Positions 8,171-17,203 of a stretch of DNA of 64,000 bases are shown here, piece by piece. The translations under genes and the position numbers were made by a program. A model generated the notes under the pieces. It had not been told where the DNA came from and searched no databases. It saw only the letters and a program-made list of their open reading frames with translations. Source of the DNA: Yamadazyma tenuis. Lineage: Eukaryota > Ascomycota > Pichiomycetes > Serinales > Debaryomycetaceae. The stretch is taken from contig NC_089462.1 of the NCBI RefSeq assembly GCF_029203305.1, forward strand, positions 310,001 through 374,000, read 5' to 3'. Positions within the stretch are counted from its first letter, which is position 1. Every line of letters begins with the position of its first letter.

Positions 8171-9784
8171 TTAGTTATGCTTTAACGATTGTTGGTATTT
8201 GGTGTACTTTTCTGATATCTCTCGCTCGTGAATATTGACTCCAGTTAACTGGTTGCCAATTGTAAACCACCCAGGGCGGATGTTGTGATCTCTTCCAAAA
8301 ATCTCTAACTTTCGAGCACTAGGACCAACAAGACGCTCAACCAAGTCATAGACTTCGTCTGGCTTTCTCAGCGTTTCTCTGGTGGCACTCACAATCACAT
8401 TGGTATCAACAGACCGACTCATCCAACTAGGATCTCCCTTGAGACCTACCAACAAATGCTCCTTGGAATGGTTTAACCAGTGTCCTGTCCGTCCAGTGAC
8501 TATTGTTCTTTGAAGCTGATTGAGCTTGACCCAAATGATTTCATCCGACACCTTATACCCCCATTTCACCAATGCCTTTCTTCCAATCTCGATTGATCTC
8601 CCTGTGACCCACAATAACATAACTCCCTCATCTTGCAATTGGTTCATCGGTAATTCCATCAACTCTTCGTCCGAACATGTCCCATATGGCAAGGACATAT
8701 GGATATCCCAGGCCGGGTCTGAAATGATAGCTGCAAATTTCCCCAACACCAGAAACGGCAATTTGCGGATATCACACCGAATCCATTGTGCTGGTAACTG
8801 CGGCTTGAAGAACTCATTGAAACAGAACCCAACTGTGTACTCCAGTTTTGCAATGTTTTTCTTGACCATTGCCAATTCGGCCTGGACGTCCACCTTCTTT
8901 TTGGACTTGGGAACCAACGTGAAGTAATGTAAATACCGGCAACTTTTCATCTTATGGCAGGTATCCAAGTATGAGCAGTCTCCTAAACCAATATCTGTGT
9001 TTGAGTGAATAATTGGCAAGAAATGGGTCTTGCTCTTAGAACACTCGTATATTCCCTTCGAAAACAACTTCTGAGACTGTTCAATGGACTGATAACATTT
9101 GTCAATTGACACAAATATCTGTCTCAGCGACCCTTGGTTCAACATATCTTGTCTGCTAAAACACACATTACTCAAGACCTTGGCGTGGGTCGAGTTTTTA
9201 CAAACCTCGTGGAACGGCTTCCTCGCTGTAATGGACTTGGCCCGCTGACGACTTAAAAGTACTAACGCCAGTGGCTTTTCTAATAGCTGCTTCAATTGGG
9301 TCTTGTTAGCATAAAGCTCTACAGCACCAACAGAAGTCTCAGAGGAGATTTCAATGTGACTGCCCAACTCGCCGGCTAAGGCCTTGAGCAACCACTCGGT
9401 GGGTTTCTGGGCCTCGTCCGGGTGAAACTTGGTGGAGGTTTTGAACAGAATGTGTTTTAAGGGTGCACCATTGAGCCTATCTTGAAACAAGTAAATCTTA
9501 ACTTTCTCGATATGGACCACGCGTTTACCTTGACTCCCATTCTGTTCCAACTCAAGAGATCCGCCTGTGATGTCATTGAAGCTGTTAACATAGCTCTGAA
9601 AGTTGTTAAAATCCATCTGTTTGAGGATGTGATTCGTATTGGTGAGACGGTCCTGATACATCGAAAACACCGTTTCCAAGTCTCCCAAGACGGGAAAACC
9701 AAGTACCTCATCATTCTTGTCCAAAACAAACTCCACCAATGGTTTGAACTGTTCAAGCTCCCAAATACCTGAAGCTTCAGTCAT
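8171..9784 (-). CDS. IME4: METTL3/Ime4-family mRNA N6-adenosine methyltransferase, DPPW motif changed to DPAW
   Basis: 537 residues from the ATG at 9784, which follows an A/T-rich leader. Ime4/METTL3 methylates adenosines in mRNA; in S. cerevisiae it acts in meiosis. A C-x5-C-x5-C-x3-H zinc finger lies near residues 280-300. The MT-A70 domain follows with WDIHMSLPYGT, LLWVTGR, DEIIWVKLNQLQ, the TGRTGHWLNHSKEH RNA/SAM loop, RKPDEVYDLVERL and FGRDHNIRPGW. The catalytic tetrad normally DPPW reads D356-P-A-W359 (codons GAC CCG GCC TGG), so the second proline is alanine while Asp and Trp remain. An in-frame ATG at 9823 would add 13 residues. Preserved motifs favour the catalytic paralogue rather than Kar4/METTL14. 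Confidence 0.9.
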   Translation of the reverse strand: MTEASGIWELEQFKPLVEFVLDKNDEVLGFPVLGDLETVFSMYQDRLTNTNHILKQMDFNNFQSYVNSFNDITGGSLELEQNGSQGKRVVHIEKVKIYLFQDRLNGAPLKHILFKTSTKFHPDEAQKPTEWLLKALAGELGSHIEISSETSVGAVELYANKTQLKQLLEKPLALVLLSRQRAKSITARKPFHEVCKNSTHAKVLSNVCFSRQDMLNQGSLRQIFVSIDKCYQSIEQSQKLFSKGIYECSKSKTHFLPIIHSNTDIGLGDCSYLDTCHKMKSCRYLHYFTLVPKSKKKVDVQAELAMVKKNIAKLEYTVGFCFNEFFKPQLPAQWIRCDIRKLPFLVLGKFAAIISDPAWDIHMSLPYGTCSDEELMELPMNQLQDEGVMLLWVTGRSIEIGRKALVKWGYKVSDEIIWVKLNQLQRTIVTGRTGHWLNHSKEHLLVGLKGDPSWMSRSVDTNVIVSATRETLRKPDEVYDLVERLVGPSARKLEIFGRDHNIRPGWFTIGNQLTGVNIHEREISEKYTKYQQSLKHN

Positions 9785-9942
9785 ATTAAAAAAAAAAGCT
9801 AGTGTGTAAGTTACTGGTAACATTGGCTGCGAATTGCCTCCAGCAGAATCCCACACACTTGGACCGTACACGACGGACCTTACGATTGCACTACTTTATA
9901 ACTTTGATTTTAATACAATATCTAGAAACAGATCTAACCCTC

Positions 9943-12900
9943 TCAGAATCCAAATGGATTGTCTGGAGTGGCGGCCAGCAAGTTGGCTCGCTTACCGGTG
10001 GCCTGAGCTTGCAACGGTGCGTTTCCAAACCCGGACCCGGTGGCCTGGGCCTGGAGAGCACCAAAACCTTCGAACGAAGGGCTGCCAAATGAGGTGGTGG
10101 GTTGGCCAAAAGACGTCGAAGCCTGGTTGAAAGACACTGGGGGCTGGCCGAAGGATCCAGTGGGCTGCTGTGCAATGCCAGTGTTCTGAAACATGTTTGT
10201 CATTTGGTTCATGTTGTTATTGAACGAGTTCTGGCCGAACTGTGGCTGTCCAAACGAGGTTGCAGACTGGCCAAACGAGGTAGCAGGTTGTCCAAACGAA
10301 GTGGAAGGTTGTCCAAACGAGGTCTGTTGTGGCTGGAATTGCGCCTGGCCAAACGTTTGTTGCGGCTGGAATGTCTGCTGTGGCTGGAACGTTTGTTGTG
10401 GGGGAAACAGCTGTTGGGGGAACTGAGGCTGACCTCCGGTGAGCTGGGCATTAAACGTTGGAGGAGCCGAGATGGCTTGGCCGAAGGTGCTTTGAGGCTG
10501 GAATGAGTTCTGGGGGAACGACGAGCCCGTACGCTGGGCTGGCACTAATGGACCCGTACGCTGGACCGACATCTGGCCAAACGACGTTTGGGGCATGGCT
10601 GCGAATCCGGTGGGTTGGGGAGCTTGGACCTGGAATCCTCCCGTCAATTGCTGACCAAAAGTGGTCTGGGGCATGGTCATAGTACCAGTTTGAAGAACCG
10701 GTTGTCCGAACGATACTGGAGGCATTGAACTAAAAGAACCTGTTTGTACTGGAACAAATCCGGTGATTTGTTGAGAAATACCAGTGGCCTGAATAGGCAC
10801 GAATCCAGTAGGTTGGGCGGTGATGGGAATGAATCCCGTTGGTTGAGCAGACACAAACCCACCTGTCATTTGTAAGGGTACAAAGCCGCCGGTTCTTTGA
10901 ACAGGAACCAATCCACCGGTTCTTTGCACAGGCACAAGCGTACCAGTTTTTTGAGGAGACACAATGGTTCCAGTTCTCACGGGAGTCAATGGGGTGGCAG
11001 AAGGAACCCCTGTCGAAGCTTGGGTTACTTCAGATGGCAAAGCAGGGACTGGTTTGTTGGTGTTGATCCCTCCTTCAAGTGGTTTGATATTTACCAAATC
11101 TTGCAATGAGCCGGTGTATTGGGGTTGTTGAGGTTTGGTAAGGTCTTCAGTGGACCGTGCTGCGGGCTTTATGGCCCAGGCATCGTCATCCATTAAGTTG
11201 TCCAGCCTAGTAGGAGGTTGGGATGGTGCTGGTGCTTGAGATGGTGCTGGTGCTTGAGATGGTGCTGGCAAAGCACTGGCATCGACCTTAGAAACCTCAC
11301 TAGTCGAGTTGTTCTTCAAGGCTCCAGTGGCCTCAGTGAAGAGGGCTCCGGTAGGTGTAGCGGAAATGGTTGGTTCCTCCTTCTTACGGTTCAACTTTTC
11401 ATCCAAGTGTTTCATCACCCGAATAATATCCCCTTCTCTAAGGCCAAGTGTCCGCAATAACGATGGACTTATATCCTCGAGAATGTTTTCATCCATTTGC
11501 TCCCGGTTGAAGTTCAAGGTATACCGTTGGCAGTTTCCAATGTCCACTCCACAGGTCAAGAAGAAGTCAAACCAGTCATATTCAGGCTCTGAAACCTGGG
11601 TGGTGCTGGAAGCCTTCGGACGTGTGGGCTGTGGTGGTGCAACATCGTTGATAACGGCCATAGCAGACCTCCTTTCTTCTCGTTTCACATCACGGCTCAC
11701 ATCACTCTTCTTTTCCAGAGCAGCTTTCCGTTTAGCCATCTGTTGAAGCACTTGTTCCTTGTAAGACTCCAACGATGTGCCTGTCACCTTCTCAACGTAC
11801 TCAAGATCCTCGGTACTCAACTTAGTGGCAGAAACGGCAATTTTTACACCATTAGTTTTGTGAAGATGTATTTTTCCTTCAATACATCCCAAAAACTCGG
11901 CCTCCACCTTGAAAGAACCAGAACTATCGATCCAAGTACGCACCCGGTGAAAGTTTGGCATCGACTTATCAGGAGAAACGTCCTTTTCTGTAGACCTTTG
12001 CGAGGCTCTGGCTTTTTCTCTTTCGATTCTGTCCCGTTCTCTGATTTTTTCACGTTCATCTCGGTGACGTTGTTTCTGTCTCTTCTTGGCCTCACTTTTA
12101 GATAAGGTGGTAGACTTTTGCCTTGATGGTGCGTCTACTAGCTTATCAAGGTTGGAGCTCCCAACAATCTCAATATACGCGGATGGAACCACACCCAGTT
12201 TTCCGGTGTCAATGTGTTCACACATCCACCAGTCTTTAGATTTCTCCTGATTGACAATGTACACTTCGTCGCCTTCATAGCATCCCAACTCATCGCTGCC
12301 CTGGGCCTTGAAGTCGTAGATCAAGCGGCCGATTTTCTTATTTCCTTTCGTAGAAGGAACTGAAGCTTTTTCCACTTCTCTTAAACCTTTGGCACTCTCA
12401 GCACCCTTTAAATCACCCAAAATCGACATTATGGCGTCCGCCACATCCTTGCTTCCACAGTGCAACTCCACGCTAGTGGTGGGGTTTTTAAACTCCAAGA
12501 AAAGATGCTTCTTCTCACTGCTGAAGCTGGTCAAGTCCTTGAGACGCCATTCGTTATCCAAACTGGACGAGGAACGCAACCGCAACTTCCGGGGACTAGG
12601 CAGGGTGGGTTTCAAGATAATCAAACCTTTGCCGATGGCCAACGTGACGGCCTTTTTCTTCTTTCCGTCAATTTCGTTGATGAGCCACTTAAAAAAATCT
12701 CCGTCAAAACTGTGTTCTTGGATCGGAGCCTCCAAATCCTCCTCTATTTCGGCATCGCGCAGGTCCTCGCGTGGTCTCAGAGGCATTGGAGGTGGTGGCA
12801 AGTCGTCGTCCAACGCAACTTCTCTCTCATATGAGGGCTGAGAAGGTCTGGGTTTTGACGGCAAGGGTGGTTCGGCTTCATTGAACTCTTCGGCATCCTC

Positions 12901-13434
12901 CTCGTATGTCTCAGGCTCGGGATCGGGCTGTTGTACGACCTGACGGCTGATGTGCTGTGGTGGAGGTGCAAAGCCGGGAATTGGAACTGCCAGAGGTTGG
13001 GAGGGGGTAGGCACAGAACCAGCACCAACTGTATCTCCGTTCAATTGCACATAGTTGGAAGGAATAAACCCAAACAGCTGGCCGGTGGCAGCGTCGCCCA
13101 CCAACAACCAGTCGGGGTCGTTCAAGTCATAGACATTGAACAGTTCACCTTCTCTGAACGATAACTCTTCTTCCGTCTGCTTATCATAGTCATACAAAGC
13201 AGTACACGTCTTTACGGTGGGAGCTGGCTCGATGTAATTGGAAGGCACAAGCCCCACTGGCTCGTCGACCTCTTCGTCGCCCACTGGCAACACTCTCTTT
13301 TTGACTTTCCACCAGTCGTCCACTTGGGACTTCTCGAGCAAATAGAGAATATCATCCGGTGTGACACTCAACTCTTCATCTGTTTGTGGCTGGTACTCGT
13401 ACAAAGCCACATACACCCCGATGTATAACGACAT
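9943..13434 (-). CDS. SLA1: Endocytic actin-patch adaptor Sla1
   Basis: 1163 residues from the ATG at 13434; an in-frame ATG at 13512 would add 26 residues but does not resemble the family N-terminus. Sla1 links cargo, clathrin, Las17 and Pan1/End3 at endocytic sites. Order seen: SH3-1 (about 3-70), SH3-2 (75-130), a proline/acidic linker, SH3-3 (about 368-430), a charged KR-rich stretch, the SHD1 cargo (NPFxD) domain (about 495-560), the SAM-like SHD2 (about 618-680), then from about 760 many LxxQxTG repeats, the Prk1/Ark1 phosphorylation motifs, followed by Gln/Phe/Gly-rich repeats. It ends with NPFGF. Slightly shorter than S. cerevisiae Sla1 (1244 aa). Confidence 0.96.
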   Translation of the reverse strand: MSLYIGVYVALYEYQPQTDEELSVTPDDILYLLEKSQVDDWWKVKKRVLPVGDEEVDEPVGLVPSNYIEPAPTVKTCTALYDYDKQTEEELSFREGELFNVYDLNDPDWLLVGDAATGQLFGFIPSNYVQLNGDTVGAGSVPTPSQPLAVPIPGFAPPPQHISRQVVQQPDPEPETYEEDAEEFNEAEPPLPSKPRPSQPSYEREVALDDDLPPPPMPLRPREDLRDAEIEEDLEAPIQEHSFDGDFFKWLINEIDGKKKKAVTLAIGKGLIILKPTLPSPRKLRLRSSSSLDNEWRLKDLTSFSSEKKHLFLEFKNPTTSVELHCGSKDVADAIMSILGDLKGAESAKGLREVEKASVPSTKGNKKIGRLIYDFKAQGSDELGCYEGDEVYIVNQEKSKDWWMCEHIDTGKLGVVPSAYIEIVGSSNLDKLVDAPSRQKSTTLSKSEAKKRQKQRHRDEREKIRERDRIEREKARASQRSTEKDVSPDKSMPNFHRVRTWIDSSGSFKVEAEFLGCIEGKIHLHKTNGVKIAVSATKLSTEDLEYVEKVTGTSLESYKEQVLQQMAKRKAALEKKSDVSRDVKREERRSAMAVINDVAPPQPTRPKASSTTQVSEPEYDWFDFFLTCGVDIGNCQRYTLNFNREQMDENILEDISPSLLRTLGLREGDIIRVMKHLDEKLNRKKEEPTISATPTGALFTEATGALKNNSTSEVSKVDASALPAPSQAPAPSQAPAPSQPPTRLDNLMDDDAWAIKPAARSTEDLTKPQQPQYTGSLQDLVNIKPLEGGINTNKPVPALPSEVTQASTGVPSATPLTPVRTGTIVSPQKTGTLVPVQRTGGLVPVQRTGGFVPLQMTGGFVSAQPTGFIPITAQPTGFVPIQATGISQQITGFVPVQTGSFSSMPPVSFGQPVLQTGTMTMPQTTFGQQLTGGFQVQAPQPTGFAAMPQTSFGQMSVQRTGPLVPAQRTGSSFPQNSFQPQSTFGQAISAPPTFNAQLTGGQPQFPQQLFPPQQTFQPQQTFQPQQTFGQAQFQPQQTSFGQPSTSFGQPATSFGQSATSFGQPQFGQNSFNNNMNQMTNMFQNTGIAQQPTGSFGQPPVSFNQASTSFGQPTTSFGSPSFEGFGALQAQATGSGFGNAPLQAQATGKRANLLAATPDNPFGF

Positions 13435-13681
13435 GTCTGTGGATTTGGATGGTGGTGATGAATGCCTGTTGGCGGTACGTAGTTGGGGACTGAGATTTAT
13501 GTCGATTCGCATTTAGGAGTTCGCGGATCCCAGTCACGGTTGCAAACTGGTGGAGAAGACAATGACACAGAGGCAATAGTGGTGACAGTGGATGGTGGCC
13601 ATGCTACGAGTTCCTGTTACTAGGTGTGGATAGTACTGGCGTCTTTGTCGTTTGTTGTATTGAACTACTCAATCTACCTCT

Positions 13682-15412
13682 CTAATCTGACTGGGGCAAG
13701 TGTAAGTCCCGGGCACTGATACTGCTCTTATGAACAATTGTGGGTTTGTGGCAGCTATGTTGAAACTGCTCGATACGTGTGTCACCGGAGCTAGCACATA
13801 TCAAGTCAATTTCCCGTGAAAGACAGTACACAAAGTAAAACGATTCAATCGAACATAATTGCAGCTGCTGCACCAGAGTTAGGATGCGGTCAAAGTTGGC
13901 CTTAAACTCTCCAAGGCCCCTACCGGTGCCGGTTTGTATGGGAAGAACTCTTCGTGCCACCGCTGCCAATGTGGGAAAGTCAAGGTGGTTTTTTTTCCAG
14001 AATCCAACAAGATCTCGTGTAGGACATCGTCCAGACGGGAACGACTCAAACAGAAAACACTCGGGACTCAAGCTGCCAGAGCACTGGAACGCCTCCATCA
14101 CAAACCCGTCAACCACACCAAGAGACTCGTCTTCACCGAAAGTCGAGTCTATGGTGGAGATGGGATACCTGTTTTTGAACACCTCTGTTCTAATCGATTG
14201 GACGTCTGAAGCCTGCAAAAATCTTCTGGAGTCGGGGGACAAGTATGTGGCCATGAGAATGTCGGCTTTGGTTTGCAAAGACTTGTGGTATGCCTCAACC
14301 TTGATGAAGTATTCCTCAAATACCTTGTAGATTCCTCTAGACAACAAGTTGAATTTGCTGGGAAACATCTCAAACATCTGGTTGAACAAAAACAACTCGT
14401 ACTTGAGGTGCTGAAGAAGTTGGTGGGAGGAGGGGGTTCTGGTGTGGTCACAGACTAATTTGTACGTGAAGACCGAGATGTAAGACAAGAACTCAAGTAA
14501 CTGCCACTGATATGGTGTAAACTGGTTTGGGTCAACTAAGTACTTCTTCATGTTTACCAAGGCTCTGGTCCTAAAGATGATATTGCTTGAGTTTGTGTCT
14601 TTCAAATGGGTTTTGTAGATGTCATCAATATCCTTCGGCGGTTTGAAGTTGTACGAGTCTAAACTAAGGGCTTTGGGAGCGTTCTCCTGGATCACCAACT
14701 GGAACATAAATTCGACTTTTTGTGAAAAAAGAACAGCTGTTCCCATGAGCTTCTCCAACTCCAACGGACTGGCCAACTCCTTCAAGAAACAGTGATATGA
14801 CTCGAGAACAAACGAGGGAAAGCATTGCAATACCCGGTCGTCACAGTTGACACAAATAGCCAAATCCAAGTCGTTTTCAATACTGTCGCCATTTCCCATT
14901 AAAAAACTGACGATGCTCTTCGCTTTGGGGTCCAACTCGAAGTTGGTGGTGACAAAGCTGATTTTGCCTTTGAGCTCCTGTAGGAACGCATTCTTGACGA
15001 GAGCCACGTCCACATTGCCGTCGACTAGCTCGAGGTTGACCAACCCCAAAGGAAGTTCAAAGGTGTCGAACTTTTCATCCATGTACTGGACATGGGAAAA
15101 GATGTACTCACTAGTGTGGCTCCATTTGTGCAAATTCAACGTGAAGGTTCCTTTCAGTGAGCTGAAGACTTGTTTTAGCTTCTCCTGAAAAAGATTGTAC
15201 ATCTCGTTGACGTGAAAATATAATACGTCTGTACTAGGTATCAGTTCAGTCGAGTGGCCCGATATCTGACAAACCAATCGCTTCAAGTGGAAATTGCCCT
15301 GAAGGTTGAAGTCTATCAAGTTCTCTACTAACAATACAGCCAACTTCTCAACGAAGCCGTCAGTACGGGTATTTTCATGGGGTTCAGCCTTTCTTTTCAT
15401 CTGGTCTCCCAT
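13682..15412 (-). CDS. hAT-transposase-like protein, probably domesticated and catalytically inactive
   Basis: 576 residues; first in-frame ATG at 15412. Three blocks fit the hAT transposase pattern. At about 90-135 a beta segment reads like the RNase-H core (TFTLNLHKWSH ... HVQYMDE). In the middle is a long helical insertion. Near the C-terminus (about 464-500) DLVGFWKKNHLDFPTLAAVARRVL resembles the hAT dimerisation signature, preceded by ATYLSPDSRR. By eye the catalytic Asp before the core W is His, and the second Asp (usually in TTDN) is Asn, so cleavage activity is doubtful. No BED zinc finger, terminal inverted repeat or target duplication was seen, and the frame is intact. The family call is from pattern recognition only; a fungus-specific unknown protein is the alternative. 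Confidence 0.6.
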   Translation of the reverse strand: MGDQMKRKAEPHENTRTDGFVEKLAVLLVENLIDFNLQGNFHLKRLVCQISGHSTELIPSTDVLYFHVNEMYNLFQEKLKQVFSSLKGTFTLNLHKWSHTSEYIFSHVQYMDEKFDTFELPLGLVNLELVDGNVDVALVKNAFLQELKGKISFVTTNFELDPKAKSIVSFLMGNGDSIENDLDLAICVNCDDRVLQCFPSFVLESYHCFLKELASPLELEKLMGTAVLFSQKVEFMFQLVIQENAPKALSLDSYNFKPPKDIDDIYKTHLKDTNSSNIIFRTRALVNMKKYLVDPNQFTPYQWQLLEFLSYISVFTYKLVCDHTRTPSSHQLLQHLKYELFLFNQMFEMFPSKFNLLSRGIYKVFEEYFIKVEAYHKSLQTKADILMATYLSPDSRRFLQASDVQSIRTEVFKNRYPISTIDSTFGEDESLGVVDGFVMEAFQCSGSLSPECFLFESFPSGRCPTRDLVGFWKKNHLDFPTLAAVARRVLPIQTGTGRGLGEFKANFDRILTLVQQLQLCSIESFYFVYCLSREIDLICASSGDTRIEQFQHSCHKPTIVHKSSISARDLHLPQSD

Positions 15413-15444
15413 TTGTGGATGCAAAATATTTATTTCGCAGCCGT

Positions 15445-16539
15445 CTAATTAACTCTATTTAAACCAGACCCATTTTGCAACAAGACATTTTCAATATTTT
15501 TCAAGGCCTGAACCGCTGTGAAATCAAAGTTCTCGATGGTAGAAGCTCCAACGTGGGGGGTGAGAAGCACATCTTGTCTATGTAAGAGTTTGGGATGAAC
15601 ATGGGGTTCGTTTTCATACACGTCCAAACCTGCAAACAACACTTTTCCCAGCTCCAAACCATTAACAAGCGCCTGTTCGTCGATGATCGTACCTCTCCCC
15701 ACGTTGATAATCCTGAAGGGCTTTGTAAACTTTTCGATGATGTCGGCATTGACCATATGTTTGGTTTCCGGGGTTCCTGGGGCTGCAATAACCACCAAAT
15801 CGGCCATGGTGGCATCGGCCAACAGGGAATGATAGGTGGCTGGATAGCCCAACAGGGCCTCCTGCTGGGCCGAGAGTCTCGTCCGCTTGACGTAGTGGAT
15901 GTGCATTCCCACGGCAGATAACCGCTGGCCAATAAGCTGGCCGATCTGGCCAAACCCTACCACGACCGCGTGGTGGCCGCGCGGGTTGTGGCAGTCGGTA
16001 CCGGCGGTGCTTTCACCATACGCGTACCGCGACTGCTCGCCCCAGCGCACGGCTCCATCCGCGCCATCGAACGACCCATACTGGAGGGCGGCACGAGCGT
16101 TGACCGTGTGAGGGCATTCTAAGAAAGCCCGTTGGGACAAGTGGAAATTACGGAACCCAGTCAACGTATTGTATAACACGAGGTCGGCCACCGGGTCGGC
16201 TGCCCCAACCGATGGGACGTTCGTCAACACGATGTTTTTGGACTTCATACGTTCGCCGTCGTAGCCGTCATATCCAACAGAACAAATGGAGATGACCTTT
16301 AGGCTGCTGGGACAGGCGTCAATTATGTCGTCCCGAAAGCCGCCTACCGGAACGAACCCGAGCCACGCTCCATAGATGGCCTCGATGTTTTTGAATTTGG
16401 TTTGGAGATCTTGGACCAACTGAGCCTTACTGGTGATAACGTAATCAATGCACTCGAATTTGGACGAAAATTGCTGGTATTCCAACAAAGACTTGTTAAG
16501 CTCTCCGATGAACAATACCTGTGGTTTGGACTGCACCAT
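15445..16539 (-). CDS. D-isomer-specific 2-hydroxyacid dehydrogenase (glyoxylate/hydroxypyruvate reductase-like)
   Basis: 364 residues. NAD(P)-dependent oxidoreductase of 2-oxo/2-hydroxy acids. The Rossmann dinucleotide motif VVVGFGQIG with following helix is at about 190-205, and the catalytic triad positions are visible: Arg in NVGRGTIIDE, Glu in ENEP, His in LTPHVGAST. The segment between the substrate domain and Rossmann fold contains an unusually long Gly/Ala/Arg-rich loop (around residues 150-185). The substrate cannot be told; yeast homologues act on glyoxylate, hydroxypyruvate or branched 2-oxo acids. The start at 16539 is preceded by a 17-bp tandem duplication. It lies head-to-head with the first MFS transporter. 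Confidence 0.85.
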   Translation of the reverse strand: MVQSKPQVLFIGELNKSLLEYQQFSSKFECIDYVITSKAQLVQDLQTKFKNIEAIYGAWLGFVPVGGFRDDIIDACPSSLKVISICSVGYDGYDGERMKSKNIVLTNVPSVGAADPVADLVLYNTLTGFRNFHLSQRAFLECPHTVNARAALQYGSFDGADGAVRWGEQSRYAYGESTAGTDCHNPRGHHAVVVGFGQIGQLIGQRLSAVGMHIHYVKRTRLSAQQEALLGYPATYHSLLADATMADLVVIAAPGTPETKHMVNADIIEKFTKPFRIINVGRGTIIDEQALVNGLELGKVLFAGLDVYENEPHVHPKLLHRQDVLLTPHVGASTIENFDFTAVQALKNIENVLLQNGSGLNRVN

Positions 16540-17203
16540 GTTGAGTTGCTGCTGTAGTTTGTTAACTTGTATTCACTTGAATTAGTTATTCACTTGAATT
16601 AGTTGCAGTTTTTTTTCACCATAGTGGTTCCGCGACCGGGGTTGGATAAACGCACGCACGGCGGCGTACGGCAGTAGCACCCGGTTGTCGCGCCAAGGGC
16701 CTTAGTGTGGGTGTATGGGTCATAATTAGCCGAAAGGTTAAATAGTATAAGGTCCGAATCATAAAATGTGGGGATCTGGGGACCGGAATGTGTGATCATA
16801 GTTCGGTTGCATATTGCTGCAAAATTCCCCCCTACCACATCGGGTACTTGGGTCCGGGTTTATCTCGCTCCGATTGTCTGCCCGTGTGGTGGTGGTGGAG
16901 GTGCGATTTTTCAGGGTCCTATTGAAGTCGCTTAAACAACGTGACTAGTTTGTTTAATGGGCCTTACAAATCAATACCAAGCATTTGGTATGGTTCACCC
17001 TTGGATATGTCTCTTGGGGGTCCGTTTACTACCACCTTACGCGGTGCAAGTAATTCTATTGACGTACAGAAGTTTTGAAGATCGGCACCCCCACTAAATC
17101 AGTTCCCAAACCGGACCAAGGCAGATGATCAACCCGGAAACACAATTTGGAGGAAATACATAAAGTCCCCCACATCCACTTCGAACATCGCCATCCATAA
17201 ACC
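16540..17203. promoter_or_regulatory. Divergent intergenic region, dehydrogenase / MFS transporter 1
   Basis: 664 bases between two start codons. Besides the 17-bp duplication there is a G/T-rich stretch (about 16880-16905). No reliable binding site, tRNA or further gene was recognised. Confidence 0.4.
16571..16604. repeat. Perfect 17-bp tandem duplication in the leader of the dehydrogenase gene
   Basis: The unit ATTCACTTGAATTAGTT occurs twice without a gap (16571-16587 and 16588-16604), 32-65 bases upstream of the dehydrogenase start on the minus strand, so probably in its 5' leader or core promoter. Confidence 0.9.

Noticed and set aside
9824..9871. Upstream extension of the IME4-like frame
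   Set aside because: No ATG above 9823, and the A/T-rich tract at 9786-9797 looks like leader.
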